Source: Mytilus edulis (Eukaryota; Mollusca; Bivalvia; Mytilida; Mytilidae). From it: 64,000 nucleotides of DNA. The stretch lies in NCBI RefSeq assembly GCF_963676685.1, contig NC_092345.1, positions 31,333,585 to 31,397,584 of the forward strand, given 5' to 3'. Shown here one piece after another: positions 53,101-63,655 of the stretch (the first letter of the stretch is position 1; each line of letters starts with the position of its first letter). Both the position numbers and the translations under genes were made by a program. Under the pieces are notes generated by a model. It was given only the letters and a program-made list of their open reading frames with translations, did not search any database and was not told the origin of the DNA.

Positions 53101-54816
53101 ATATGAGCCTTAACAAATAGGGAACATCTTGATACAGGTAGATAGGGCCTCAATATACCAGTATTTTCCCATTGATGGTGCCAATATCGGGTTTCCAAAC
53201 AAAAATTGATACCAGACTATGCAAACTTTGATGGATAATGACAAAGTTCCAAAGTCTTGAAAAATTAGGGAAAGTCTGGCGTAGTGGTTTGCATCAGAAT
53301 TATGAAATGGCTTACCTGCCACCAAAAGCTATAACCGGACATCCTGTGGCATTCAATGATTTCTTCAATGATGTTAACAATACAGCATAGTCAGCTAAAG
53401 CTTGTTCTATAGTTAATAAGCCTACGTTTTTGGAATTAAAATTGTCACTCGGAAATGGCATGGACTTCCCATAAAATCTCTGTAAATAAAGATACGGATA
53501 AAGATTAAAAAGAGGTGCATGTTATACGGAAGTAAGACAGCAACACAAAGATACAAATAACGTACTATTACCTGGTAAAGACAAGTTATTCAAAATTGAC
53601 AAATGTCTCTATCATGGTTAGAGCAATAAACTGTCACATGACCTAGAGGTACATGTGAAAATAAATACACAACCGCTATTTCCTACAAAAGTGTGACCCA
53701 ATAAAAACCAAATGATTTTAATAGTAATAAGGGAATGCTCTGGGGTATAATTTACAATGTTACAAAATAAGTTTATACATCATGTACATATTTGTCCTCC
53801 CTCCTTTACATCTATAATATGTGTAATATTAGCTAAACTATAAACCGGAACTTACATGTTCTGCAAATACAACAAGTGCACCAAATTCTGGTGCTATATC
53901 AAATACAAATCCAGTATTCTCCCAGAATTCATCAATTGGTCCTTCATTTCCTGTATAAAAAAATATTGGACCAGAGCCTCTCTTCCACCATTTATCTACG
54001 AAAGCAAAGAAATGGTTCATCAAAAGGAATTGATAAATATTACCATGTTTTAATAACAGTTTTTACCACAAAACCGTATCTGACTACAGACGAACCTGTG
54101 TATCTAACAGAATTTTAAGACATGGCTTGACCTAGATATATATGACTCATATATTATGTTATTTCAAAAATTTAAATTTTCCGGGGTTTTGATGTGCATC
54201 GCCTTTTACACGTCTGCAGGGATGACACAATAAACAAACAAGTCCGAGTGTCACTTGATAGACTCTTGATGCGGAAATAAATAAAATAACCTGAGAGGAG
54301 CTTCTCAGACGTCTTTCTCATTATCCTTTTGAAGGATAACAAGGAATAGCAAAATCCAGTTATTTATTGTTCTAATACTTTGAAACTTAGTTGGGTTCAA
54401 ACGTTATTTCTTGAGGTCAAGGCATGCATGCCCTTTTTATTTTCCCAGTGCACAGCGTTTCCTGTTCTCAAACGTAGAATTTGTGGTGAAAATACGAACA
54501 TGCCGAAAGCTACGAAACGTAAAAATACAACACTGTAATCTATATTATTTTAATCAGTACCATGAAATAAATAAATAAACTATGAAGACTGTCAAACTGA
54601 AAGCGAAAGTAGGATAACTTCAATGTACATACCTTGAGTAAGAACCCTCTGTTTAAATGTTTGTTGACCAAATGAAAGGAAATTAAAATGATCTACAAAT
54701 TGATCAAAGTATGACTCCTTGTATGGTTGTACATTATAACCATGTCCTTGAACAATGGTTTGCACTGATGAAAAAACTATAGCTAAAGCGACAACAAGCT
54801 GTATGGGCGCTGCCAT
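38192..54816 (-). CDS. DPP7: Dipeptidyl peptidase 2-like serine peptidase (family S28), twelve exons
   Basis: Exons in transcript order: 54816-54633, 53995-53856, 53479-53316, 52048-51913, 51255-51174, 49730-49564, 44931-44871, 44266-44145, 42432-42276, 40930-40866, 39103-39033 and 38300-38192. All phases agree, giving 485 residues, close to animal DPP7. S28 enzymes in lysosomes or secretory vesicles remove N-terminal dipeptides, DPP7 preferring Ala or Pro at the second place. Residues 1-23 are a signal peptide. Family motifs follow: 'DHFNF' (42-46), '[11 protein letters not shown]' (about 70-80), 'VFAEHRFYGKS' (104-114), the nucleophile in GGSYGG (Ser163), 'ADPTGCGTG', 'WDYQACTE', Asp420 in 'NGNLDPW' and His445 in 'GGAHHLDLR'. 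The Asp-His spacing of 25 is what I recall for DPP7; the related PRCP is the alternative. Exon 9 must end at the weak donor 42276 (TTAG/GTAGCT) to stay in frame. That replaces the usual 'FWGG' with 'QLIN', so this junction is the least certain. The start ATG has A at -3 and G at +4. Confidence 0.93.
38370..38765 (+). repeat. Short interspersed repeats, family B, two fused partial copies
   Basis: 'GAGCGTCACTAATGAGTATTTTG' ends a first copy and 'CACTGATCAGACTTTTG' with 'CGCGCGTTTGGCAC' a second. They occupy the last intron of the DPP7-like gene, starting about 70 bp from exon 12. Confidence 0.6.
39724..40282. mobile_element. 559-bp inverted-repeat element in a DPP7 intron
   Basis: The left end CACCGTGTATCATCAGTACA and the right end, read inward, CACCGTGTATCATCGTACAG extend as inverted arms of about 100 bp with small differences. 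AAAAT flanks both sides (39719-39723 and 40283-40287). The centre is AT-rich and noncoding. It lies between exons 10 and 11 of the DPP7-like gene. Confidence 0.82.
40617..40858 (+). mobile_element. tRNA-derived SINE abutting a splice donor
   Basis: The A-box-like 'TCGATGGCCAAATTGTCTAA' and B-box-like 'GGTTGTGAGTTCTAACCCC' mark a tRNA-type head. A body with 'TCTCCGGGCACTCCGGCTTC' and 'CTACCAATAAAAACTGGCC' follows, then an A/T-rich tail ending near 40858. I know this type from molluscs. Its tail lies about seven bases from the donor of exon 10 of the minus-strand DPP7-like gene (exon edge 40866). Confidence 0.85.
42455..42595 (-). repeat. Short interspersed repeat, family A, next to DPP7 exon 9
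   Basis: 'AATATGTGGTATGATTGCCA' and 'ATGAGACACTCTCCAC' are the inverted family-A core. The edge lies about 25 bp upstream (in transcript sense) of the exon 9 acceptor at 42432. Confidence 0.7.
43145..43295 (-). repeat. Short interspersed repeat, family B, minus orientation
   Basis: 'ACCAGGATTATAATTTAGTA' and 'CGCCAGACGCGCGTTTCGTC' are the inverted family-B core, here in good condition. Confidence 0.75.
43990..44110 (-). repeat. Short interspersed repeat, family B variant, minus orientation
   Basis: 'GCGCCAGACGCGTGTTTCGT' and 'AAAGACTCATCAGTGACGCT'. It lies about 35 bp from the donor of exon 8 (44145) of the DPP7-like gene. Confidence 0.7.
45190..45330 (+). repeat. Short interspersed repeat, same family as 34325-34480
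   Basis: 'AAGTAAGGAATATGACAATT' through 'CCGTTTTGAATTTTCTTAGA' and 'GTTCTGTATG'. It lies in DPP7 intron 6. Confidence 0.55.
46050..46212 (-). repeat. Short interspersed repeat, near-identical to 11630-11795
   Basis: 'GATGCGCATTTCGACAATAC' through 'GTATAGCCAAATCCGTGA', almost unchanged between the two sites. It lies in DPP7 intron 6. Confidence 0.75.
47228..48640. repeat. Diverged copies of two repeat families in DPP7 intron 6
   Basis: 47228-47400 resembles 3337-3604 ('CGACCACAGAGGTTGAATCC'). From 47440, words such as 'AACCTTCCTTTTGTGGTAT' recur near 48220, 48380 and 48540, about 160 bp apart, like the array at 8640-9380. Confidence 0.6.
48830..49080 (+). repeat. Interspersed repeat related to 32045-32320
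   Basis: 'CCAGGTTACAAACTAAAATC' and 'GTACAGGACATTTTTAGAAA' are shared with 32045-32320. It explains the 83-residue frame at 48827-49078. Confidence 0.55.
50085..50430 (+). repeat. Full-length short interspersed repeat, family B
   Basis: From 'GCTGGTGGACGTTTCGTCCC' through 'GATATGAGCGTCACTGATGA' to 'GACCTTTGATAACTATTATA'. About 345 bp, the most complete copy here. Confidence 0.8.
50660..50925. repeat. Tandem duplication, two units of about 150 bp
   Basis: 'CGACCTACACT(A/T)TATGTT' begins both units. 'GAATCTGAATCTTAT' and 'GTCAGGGAAA...CTTTGATGACAAG' follow in the same order in each. Confidence 0.7.
51020..51160 (+). repeat. Short interspersed repeat, family B, next to DPP7 exon 5
   Basis: 'ACGAAACGCGCGTCTGGCGT' and 'TTTTTGATAACTATTAG'. 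Its end lies about 15 bp from the donor of exon 5 (51174). Confidence 0.75.
52560..53280. repeat. Two dispersed direct repeats of about 120-170 bp in DPP7 intron 3
   Basis: 'GTGCCAATATCGGGTTTC' and 'TGCAAACTTTGATGG' with 'CTTGAAAAATTAGG' occur in the same order at about 52580-52710 and 53120-53270. The second copy ends about 35 bp from exon 3. Confidence 0.7.
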
Positions 54817-55769
54817 TTTCTCTTATTGATGTCATGTGATATTTCATCACATGGCTAGTAACATGAGCGTCATCACGATGATCACATGGGATTTACCACG
54901 GGGTTTCACTTGTACCAAAAAATAACCTTTATTAAAACCATATCGCGACTAAAAATTTAAGAAAAAAAAAGATTTTTTTTAACAAGAACACTTTTGTATA
55001 GGTAAATTAATCATTAAAAAAATGTGAATGTGTCGGGGTATTTTGTATTTATAAGACTAAACAATATAAATATAACAACCGAAGACAGGCACTACAGAAT
55101 ATATATAAATATGATCAAATTGAATATGTTCATATCTTTTTTTTATCATGCCCTTAAACCCATTCTGTTATATAATTCAGAGGTGCGGGAAGGTTATACT
55201 GTTTCTTGTAATAAACAGTTCTTTTCATTTGATCTTGAAAATAGTTATAAACGATACTTTTTTTATATCATATATTTACCTAATTCAAGTTCAAGATTTT
55301 GATCATATATCTTAAATTCAATATTAAGTTTACGAAATTCAAAGTTTGAATGTGATTAATAAAATTCTGTCTCAGTATCTGTTTTGAGATCTTTGTAGAG
55401 AAAAAGTTTATAAAAAGTTCACATAAGTGTTCATTATTAGTTTTATAGAGGTTTTTATATCATTAATACACATCTTGATAATTTTTTTAAAGTTATGACT
55501 TCCTTTTTATATTTTAAGTTTTCGATTGGTAACCGGCTTCTAACTTCAAAACGAGTTGCCAAATTTGAACCTTTTTAAAAGGTGATCCGCTATCTATATT
55601 AAAAACAAAACGTATCAACAATGGTGTTACTATAGTTTGCACGAACTTTTGCTCTAATGGATGGTAGGTATGAGTCCATCATACATACTTCAATGTTATA
55701 AGTTATTGCATGTTTGGCTAATGAGTAAAACACTGTATTATTTATATATAGATAAATCTGATGTACAGT

Positions 55770-56025
55770 AGTTGTCGTTTGTTTATGTAATTTATACGTG
55801 TTTCTCGTTTCTCGTTTTTTATATAGATTAGACCGTTCAGTTGTTTTCCCGTTTGAATAGGTTTACACTAGTAACTTTTGAGCTCTTTATAGCTTTTTGT
55901 TCGGTATGAGCCAAGGCTCCGTGTTGAAGGCCGTGCATTGACCTATAATGGTTTAATTTTATAAATTGTTATTTGGATGGAGAGTTGTCTCATTGGCACT
56001 CACACCACATCTTCCTATATCTAAG
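55770..56025 (+). repeat. Short interspersed repeat, family A, full copy
   Basis: From 'AGTTGTCGTTTGTTTATGTA' to 'GAGTTGTCTCATTGGCACTC' and 'CACCACATCTTCCTATATCT'. It abuts the remaining internal sequence of an LTR element. Confidence 0.75.
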
Positions 56026-56029
56026 ACCT

Positions 56030-56274
56030 TTACTTCAACAGAATCAGATTTGTCAATCCAGTCAATTCTCAGTCATTTCAGCTGAACGGACGTGCTGGAC
56101 CAGCTCTCCTTTACCCGCTATCCTCAATGAGGGTTTACCTTTCAAGTTTGGATGGATCAACGACGTACTACTTTAGATGACAGAAGCCAATCCAACGCTG
56201 TACAGTAAACGTTTAAGGTTGTGCGTTTAATCCCGCGTCAACATGCACTCCAAAACCCATTGTAGATGGGGGAG
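56030..56274 (+). mobile_element. Internal 3' remnant of an LTR retrotransposon
   Basis: GC-richer than its surroundings. It ends in the purine run GATGGGGGAG directly before the LTR start, as a polypurine tract should. No intact frame remains and the upstream part is lost at the family-A repeat. Confidence 0.5.
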
Positions 56275-56755
56275 TGTTATGCCGATTGACGTCCGAGGGC
56301 TGTATCATAGGTGTTAGATGATGGACCTTCATTTCACTGCCTCACGGCTTTGGTCCTGATAATGCTTCCTGTCATCTTTAATACTACGTCCATGACTCAT
56401 CTACCAGTATTACATCATCGAGGTTAGAGGGTTGCCAAGCTGACTAAACTGGCCCTGAAAGCAGCCGTTGTGAAGAATATAGCATCAAAATAGTCAACAT
56501 ACCAAACCAAAACAACTCACAAAATCAAGATGGTGTCCTCAAAAATGGCGTCCACCACCTGGTCCTAACCGATGGCACAATATTATTCAAACGCTCACCA
56601 AACGCCTTCGGGCACCTAGTCGACCGTACGAGGGCTGTATAGCCAGTCAAGGTCGTTAAAAACTTCCATTTGTATCAGATTTGTGCTTATCGTTCTCTCT
56701 CTCTCTCTCTCTCTCGACAATTTACCCCTGTAATCTAGGGACATTGGACATAACA
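56275..56755 (+). mobile_element. LTR (481 bp), probably Ty3/Gypsy type
   Basis: It starts TGTTATG and ends with the exact inverse CATAACA, the 5'-TG...CA-3' rule. A polypurine tract precedes it. It includes a TC microsatellite at about 56694-56715. No second LTR lies in the window, so this is the 3' LTR of a truncated copy. The superfamily is inferred from the general look. Confidence 0.72.
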
Positions 56756-57914
56756 GCGTTATAATGAGGACAACTATTTCCGGGCTCGCCTGAACAGACT
56801 CTCATGGGTTATTTGTTTTGATTAACAAACCATATCATTCTTGTGACCATTAGTTGACCATTCAAAGGAAAAAATGTTTTTGAACGTCCTCACTAAGAAG
56901 AGATGAAGTCTTTCCGAATAACAGGGACTTGTGCTCACAACAAAGATATATCGTGCTAGACAATGTTTACTATTACAAACTGTACTGACACACGGAGCCC
57001 CTTAAGTGCCAAAGATGAAATTTAGAATATTTATGCGCACAACTTTTAATCTTGTGTGCACAACTTTGTTTATGAGTACAAGGCTTAGTATATTCACCAA
57101 TGTACAAAAGCTTTAAACACATTCTTTAGAACCAACAATGTCATTGCAGATGTATCTTCAATGAAGCACAAGTAGGATATGAAGGTCTTAGATCCAAGCA
57201 CTGGAAGTCCGAATATTAAAATAAGTTGTAATTGGAAAACGTTATTAAAATCTTCTCCAGAACCAACAATGACAAGGCAGTTCAGTATATTTTGCATTTA
57301 GCATCACAGTCAGTGCCATTTCTTTTACTTTTTTCTTTTAATGTTGTAAAATGTTAATTTATTGAAACTGATTTAATCCAAATAATTTATAATGAACAAA
57401 AGCCTACCTTCGACCTCAACCTGATAATAATGGACTTTTGACGGAGTAAATTCGTTGTTATATGGACCTGTTGAAGCTATAGCGACAAAGAACATAGTCT
57501 GAGGTTGTTATTTTGGTTTAGAAGGTCCATATCACACCGTTCAATCTTACCAAGGTGCTCGAGATATATTGACAGGGCTTACTAGTATACATCAATTTTC
57601 ATGAAATTGACATGTTGTTGTAGATGTCTCGAAGAATCACGACTACAGCTTAACATTTAAATGGAGGAATCAGATTAAAAGTCAATTTTTGCCTGCTTTT
57701 ACTTCATTGTTTGGCATATTTTGATCCAGTAAAGATCGGGCGCACAACAAATACATGTTTATATCTAAAAGAAATGTTTATTGGGGAATTATAACTAACA
57801 TGTTAAAATATTTAGTTGTTGTGTGTTTGTGCTTTATACCTTGATGGTATGTTTAAATGTTTGGACAACAATTAATCCTGATCGCTCCTACAACTTTACA
57901 AAGATGTAGATTTA

Positions 57915-58230
57915 TCGAGTCTGTTACAGCTTTTCTATAAAAACATTCAAAGCAAACCTTTGATCAACTTGCTTGCTATGTTTGTTTGGATGTTTGTAAA
58001 CAAAATGTAGGTATTCTATTTCAGTCTGTTTACTATATAATGGAATTTGATTGGACAATAGACATAACTCCATTGCATGTCAATTTTTATTGTCCAAGCA
58101 AATTCCAGTATATATAAAACAAACTGAAACTCTGCCTACCTATTGTTTGCAAACATCCAAGCAAATTGATCATTGCATGCTTTTATAGAAGAGCTGTAAG
58201 GGGGGTGTCAGTAATCACTCATTGTTGAGC
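57915..58230. mobile_element. Fold-back element with arms of about 140 bp
   Basis: 'TTTGGATGTTTGTAAACAA' (left) and its inverse 'TTGTTTGCAAACATCCAAG' (right), together with 'GGAATTTGATTGGACAATA' and 'TATTGTCCAAGCAAATTCC', pair over a long stretch with scattered mismatches. The centre is about 30 bp. Confidence 0.75.
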
Positions 58231-58950
58231 ATTGCAAATACCATAAAAATGAAATGGAATCTTCGGTAGTCATTAAACAATTTCCTTTAGTAATAAAATG
58301 ATCACACCAAATAAATAACACAACCAATTAATCATGAAAAATAACCCCTTGTGATCAAATATTCAGCCTCAAAATGTCTTGGTAATCCTGCAATTAAAAA
58401 CCAAAACATAATCCGGAATCTTTATATACATACAGCAAAGAATTCCGACTTGAACTTACATTGAAGTGATATCGTTAAAAGCATCACTGTGACTTTCATA
58501 TGAAGAACAGCAATTTTACAGCAATAAAATTGCTGTCCCGTTGCTTTGGGTTTTGTCAAGTGTATGTAGTCATGAATTTATACACCATATTCATTGTTTC
58601 TTATTACTCGAACAGTTACTGTTAACCGACGATGACAGACCTACACATTATAAAAAATCAAATATTTGAACCAGTATAGACATTTGGGTAATTGGTGTGC
58701 AAGTAATTAAAAGTTGAGGGTAGTTTTTTTCATGATGCTCTACACATTACATAATTTAATGGATATGCAGACAAACATGCATCTATCAAAACTTCAATTT
58801 GGTAATTACATTAGTGTAAACATTGGGAAACAAGTTAGTACAACTAATATATTAATGATGTCCATTTTCCTAAATTATCGATAAGAAACTGTTAAATTAT
58901 GTTCTAAATGAAGGATAATTTTCGTAAAACGAACTGAATTAAAATATCTG

Positions 58951-59287
58951 CCAGGGTTGCGTTCAATATCGTAGCAGCTACATAGTCAGATCTCAATAGG
59001 GCTACGCAGATTTTTGACTACTTAACGTGTAGCTAGCCTATCTGCCAAATAGATCCAGGTAGCAGCTGGGCTGCGTTCAATATCGTAGCGGCTACGTCGT
59101 GCTACGTAGATTTTCACTATGAACGTGTAGCTATATACTAGTTGTTACATAGATATTGATAGCAGCAACGTAGCGGCTACGTAGCTGCTACGATATTAAA
59201 CTCAATCCAGCTAGGCTAGCTACACGTTCGGTAGTCAAAAATCTACGTAGCCCTGTGAAGCCGCTACGATATTGAACGTAACCCTGG
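58951..59287. mobile_element. Fold-back element with CCAGGGTT ends
   Basis: The left end CCAGGGTTGCGTTCAATATC and the right end GATATTGAACGTAACCCTGG are inverted with one difference. Inner words 'CGTAGCGGCTACGTAG' are themselves palindromic and 'GCGTTCAATATCGTAGC' occurs twice on the left. About 337 bp, no coding part, no clear target duplication. Confidence 0.8.
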
Positions 59288-59681
59288 TCTTTCAACATTA
59301 AGTCAGACGCTGAACAAAAGCATAAAAACTTCATCCTTAAACTTGTCAAAAATAAAGCTATGAAAAATCAAGAGAGAACATTTTCCCGCCAAAATTTCAA
59401 TGGCTAATATCTCAGAAACAAGCACACGGACTTATATTTTGTTTTCGCCCTTTTTGGTTCCTTTATTAATCCCCTATGAAAATGTACTAATGTAATAAAA
59501 AGCTTGTTATTTTAAAACACGACAGAAGTTTTATGGAGTCATCTCGAATTTGAAGATTCATACAAAGGTTGCACCTATATATTAAGCAAAGACATATTTT
59601 TCCAGATAGTTCCAATTCTTATATTGGAATTTAATTCTACTTACTTTGACAACAGAACAATACGACGGGCGCCCATAACGG

Positions 59682-59790
59682 ACCAGGAGTCGGTTACACA
59701 AAACAACTTACGACTAAGGCTTATCGTAAGTATACTGAATTGATCAATCTTAATTGTAAGTTTTTTTTTGTGAAACCGACTCCAGGAACC
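59682..59790. mobile_element. Small inverted-repeat element, about 108 bp
   Basis: 'AGGAGTCGGTTACACAAAAC' and the inverted 'TTTGTGAAACCGACTCC' bound it, with 'CTTACGACTAAG' / 'CTTAATTGTAAG' inside. Confidence 0.65.
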
Positions 59791-61854
59791 TGCGGCTTTC
59801 ATCAAACATTCAGAATATATGATATAACTCCCTTGTTTTAACGGAGCTCGCTAATATCATATATTCTGGTTGTTAAATAATAAGTTATCAATGTTATTTG
59901 ATGTTAACGTGGGGTAAATTTTGTATGCCATTATTTACGTATTGTATAGCTTGGATCCTATGTTGTCTTCTGGATTTCTAGTAACTTGGATGCTATGGAG
60001 CAGAAATAATTTACGGGTTGTTGCAATATGATGAAAAATCGGTACAAGGGTTGGGGAGCCGAATTGACGAAATGGACGTCGCTTTTTTGTTTACCTACTT
60101 TGGCAGGAAAAGGGGGAATGTCTATCTTTTATTCGTATTAAGAAAAAGTCGGTAAATGTACTAGACAAGTGAACAAAGCAGAAAAAATCGCGTACTGCAA
60201 CCCCGAGAAAAATCACTCTCTTAAAATTTCTCATAATTATCTTTCAAAAGATTTACAATTCTTAGTTAACAATTTATTTTCGTTGACTACTATTTTCCGT
60301 CAAATCAGCATGGCGTACATGTTGACAACACCGACCTCAAAACTTAGATATGTTATTTGTTTTATTAAACTGCATGGTAAACAGCAAATTGGAAAATAGG
60401 TTTAGACCACGGTGATCATAAAGACGTTTCGGTCACACAGCCAGTTCGGACATTCTTTTGTAAAGTCGTTTCGGCCATGGTTTTTAAGAATATTCGTAAA
60501 ATGATTATTGTTAATATACAATAAGTTTTTGATTTACCGAACAAGATAATAATATGAGGTTTTTTTTAAAGCGAAGAAAATTTGTAAATTTAAAGTCCTT
60601 ATCATAATGATCTCTCTGGTCATTTGTGAGTTCACGGCCGACACTCGACTAACCGAGAGATTGGTCGGTTAATCTATATTGAGTATGCGGCTATATCGGC
60701 GGTTGGTTTGTTAATCGGGTTGGCTAAAGTCTGTTAATCAGGTGTTATCGAAAAAATCATTGCAAGTTTAGTATGTTTCATTGTATAACTTTTTAAATAT
60801 ATTTTTATCATAAAAATTATTCATGTCTGACAAAACAATTCAATGCACTGAATCCAGTGGTGTAATTAATTTTTTTTCTAGCTTCGATAAACGATCTATA
60901 AAACGAAAAGGAGGGTTTCTTATCAATAAATTTAAACACATTTAACACATACAAAATGTACACAAAATGACACGTTGGATGGATTTACTTGCATGCAATA
61001 TTTTGAACATTGAAAAAAGACAGGCATTATGTTTGTTATCCATATTAATATCATTGTGTGAAAAATCTATACGAAAATTTGTATTTTGGTGACATTTATC
61101 AATTTTTATCTAAAACCTGGTCTGTTAATGGGTCGGATGTATAAAACCCAGTCTGTGAATTGGTCTGTTAAGAGTTATGAATGGCAATAAAAGTATAATT
61201 TAATTGCTATATGGGGTGTTATATCCGATCAAATGGGTAGGCTCAAGACGAGCGGCTAAAATATACGGCAACAACACATGAACAATGAAACATGAAATAG
61301 ACGGAAACAACACATGAACAATGAACAATTTATACAATGGAAATTGAAATTGACAAACATGGTTTCAAAAAGTGTAATATTAAAGTAATATATTAATCTT
61401 GTCATCCAAGAATGGTCGCATATATCATGTGGATTCTGTTTAATTGGCATGAATGACGCCAATTTGTCATCTACATTAATAACAAGTATATAAATCAGAG
61501 ATAAACATCGTAATGTAACTAAACATCGGTAAATAAAATATATTGGGATGCTAAAATATAAAGAATAGAAAAAGAATAATGAGTAAGATAAATAAAATGT
61601 AGAGAAAAGTGACATAACAATTTAAAGAATACCGAAGTAAACAACACCCCCAATCTGCACCCTCATGGTATACACGCGAATCTGGAGGGAGACGCATAAT
61701 AAAGAATAATATATATGACAGTAGGGAGTGATGTATTACTAAACAAGATTGTGTCCTCAGTACACGAATGCCCCACTCGCACTATCATTTTCCATGTTCA
61801 GTGGACCGTGAAATTGGGGTAAAAACTCTAATTTGGCATTAAAATTAGAAAGAT

Positions 61855-62040
61855 CATATCATAGGGAACATGTGTACTAAGTTTGATGTCGATTGGACTT
61901 CAACTTCATCAAAAACTACCTTGACCAAAAACTTTAACCTGAAGCGGGACAGACGGACGAACGGACGGACGGACAAACGGACGGACGGACGCACAGACCA
62001 GAAAACATAATGCCCCTCTACTATCGTAGGTGGGGCATAA
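61855..62040 (-). repeat. Interspersed repeat with GGAC microsatellite
   Basis: 'CTTTAACCTGAAGCGGGACA', then a GGACGGAC/GGACAAAC run (about 61950-61995), then 'ATAATGCCCCTCTACTATCG'. I recognise this unit as frequent in mussel genomes. It explains the frame at 61854-62081. Confidence 0.65.
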
Positions 62041-62875
62041 AAAGAGAGAAAAAAATAATACGTGTTTAAGAATACAGACATGAAACACCCCTGGGTGTTG
62101 AGACAGTAACGGATTGCGATGAACTCAAATTGATGACAAATGCTAGAAGTTTACATGCGGACAACTACTGTTCTTCTCTGCACTTATGTAGAAAGGAACC
62201 AAACGGAATAAAATGAATTTAAACTTTATTAACCAAATGTAGCTGCATTCGATCTATTTCATTTACTTCTTTTGAATGATTTGTAAACAACATATGATTA
62301 AGTAATAGAAGAAAAGAACCAATTGGATGATGCTGACGAATTATGATTTAACGTCCAGTGACAAATATCATGTGAATATGAGAACGACAACACGTTATAA
62401 GTATCCTGTGTTGTATTAGAAAGACACTTTGAACAGACACATAAATAAAGGCTGATTGAAAACGTTAATAATACATTTATGCATATTCCAGCGGCCAATC
62501 CATATCACGCTATACTGAAGTGACACACCCTTCAATAAAATACAAAGAAAGTCAAAATGAAAATGCTCTTACTAAAAGGATACTGTTGCACTGTATTTTC
62601 ATTTTTTTTACTTAAGAAAATCTAATTCTTATTATTTTCAATGGGAAAATATAAAGGTAGAAAACTGTTGTCGTGGCTAAATAACTCTTAACTGACACAA
62701 TTTTTATTTTCCAACCCATTCACAGACTTTATTTCCATAATTTTCACTAAAACGTGGTATTATTCATGTTATATTACAATTATGAAATATTTACTAATGT
62801 CAATATATCTTTTAGAATCTAAGTACTATTTTGTGTCCTTTAAATGATATTTAAAATTGTTTGTTTCGCCTTTTA

Positions 62876-63036
62876 TTGGCGGATCCAGCAGGGGCGGGGA
62901 GGGGGGGGGGGGGGTTCCGGGGGTTGGAACCCCCCTTTTTCTGGCCGATTAATGCATTTGAATGGGGACATATAGTTGGACCCCTTTGTCCTAGGTTAGG
63001 ACCCCCCTTTTTTAAAATGGCTGGATCCGCCCCTGC
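62876..63036. mobile_element. Small inverted-repeat element, GGCGGATCC family
   Basis: 'GGCGGATCCAGCAGGGGCGG' on the left and 'GGCTGGATCCGCCCCTG' on the right, with G and C runs and 'CCGATTAATGCATTTGAATG' inside, match 17301-17463. Length about 160 bp. Confidence 0.65.
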
Positions 63037-63106
63037 CTCTTATTAAAAAAAATGATATACGTATGCGAATAAGTATAAATACTACATACTTGCGCGACGC
63101 CTTGTA

Positions 63107-63265
63107 TCACAAAAGAGATACCAAAGGGACAGTCAAACTCATAAATCTAAAACAAACTGACAACGCCATGGCTAAAAATGAAAAAGACAAACAGAAAAAC
63201 AATAGTAAACATGACACAACATAGAAAACTAAAGAATAAACAACACGAACCCTCATGCCTGGTTT
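63107..63265 (-). mobile_element. Solo 3' tail of a Penelope-like element
   Basis: 'CCAAAGGGACAGTCAAACTC' through 'ACAACATAGAAAACTAAAGA' and 'CAACACGAACCC' match the noncoding tail at 32410-32570. No coding part remains. Confidence 0.7.
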
Positions 63266-63655
63266 AACCATTTCGAAACCAAACAAACAAATATTTTTTT
63301 TGAACAAACAAATATTTTATTTGCCAATCACGGCGCCCAGAATGAGCAGAATAATTATAATATAATTTTCAAACATAATGTAGAGTAAATTCAAAATAGG
63401 TTAAACAAAGTACATAATATGATTGATTTTGATTTGGTTGATTGATATAATATTAAAGAAAATGAAGTAGGCAATTTGTAAATAATAAACATATATAATA
63501 CAATATGACCAATAGTCTGTTATTCTGGTCCCTTTATTGGACAGCACACCTCGTAGTAAATACTAATAATTTATCAAATGTAAAAGAAATAACTTATGTA
63601 AATGCATATTTGATCATACATAATTTTATATAGAGAAATCTAATTTAATATTGTA

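Larger units (their letters stand above)
54817..63655. other. Intergenic region upstream of the DPP7-like gene
   Basis: No host exon is supported. The first few hundred bases should include the DPP7 promoter, but I see no clear element. The rest is AT-rich with family-A repeats, an LTR, fold-back elements and small transposons. Region 60400-61800 holds only loose repeats of 'TCTGTTAAT' and 'CACATGAACAATGAA' words. Confidence 0.5.

Noticed and set aside
61256..61615. 119-residue minus-strand frame rich in F, L, Y and C
   Set aside because: Low-complexity AT-rich sequence with a short local duplication (CACATGAACAATGAA); no domain and no splice evidence.
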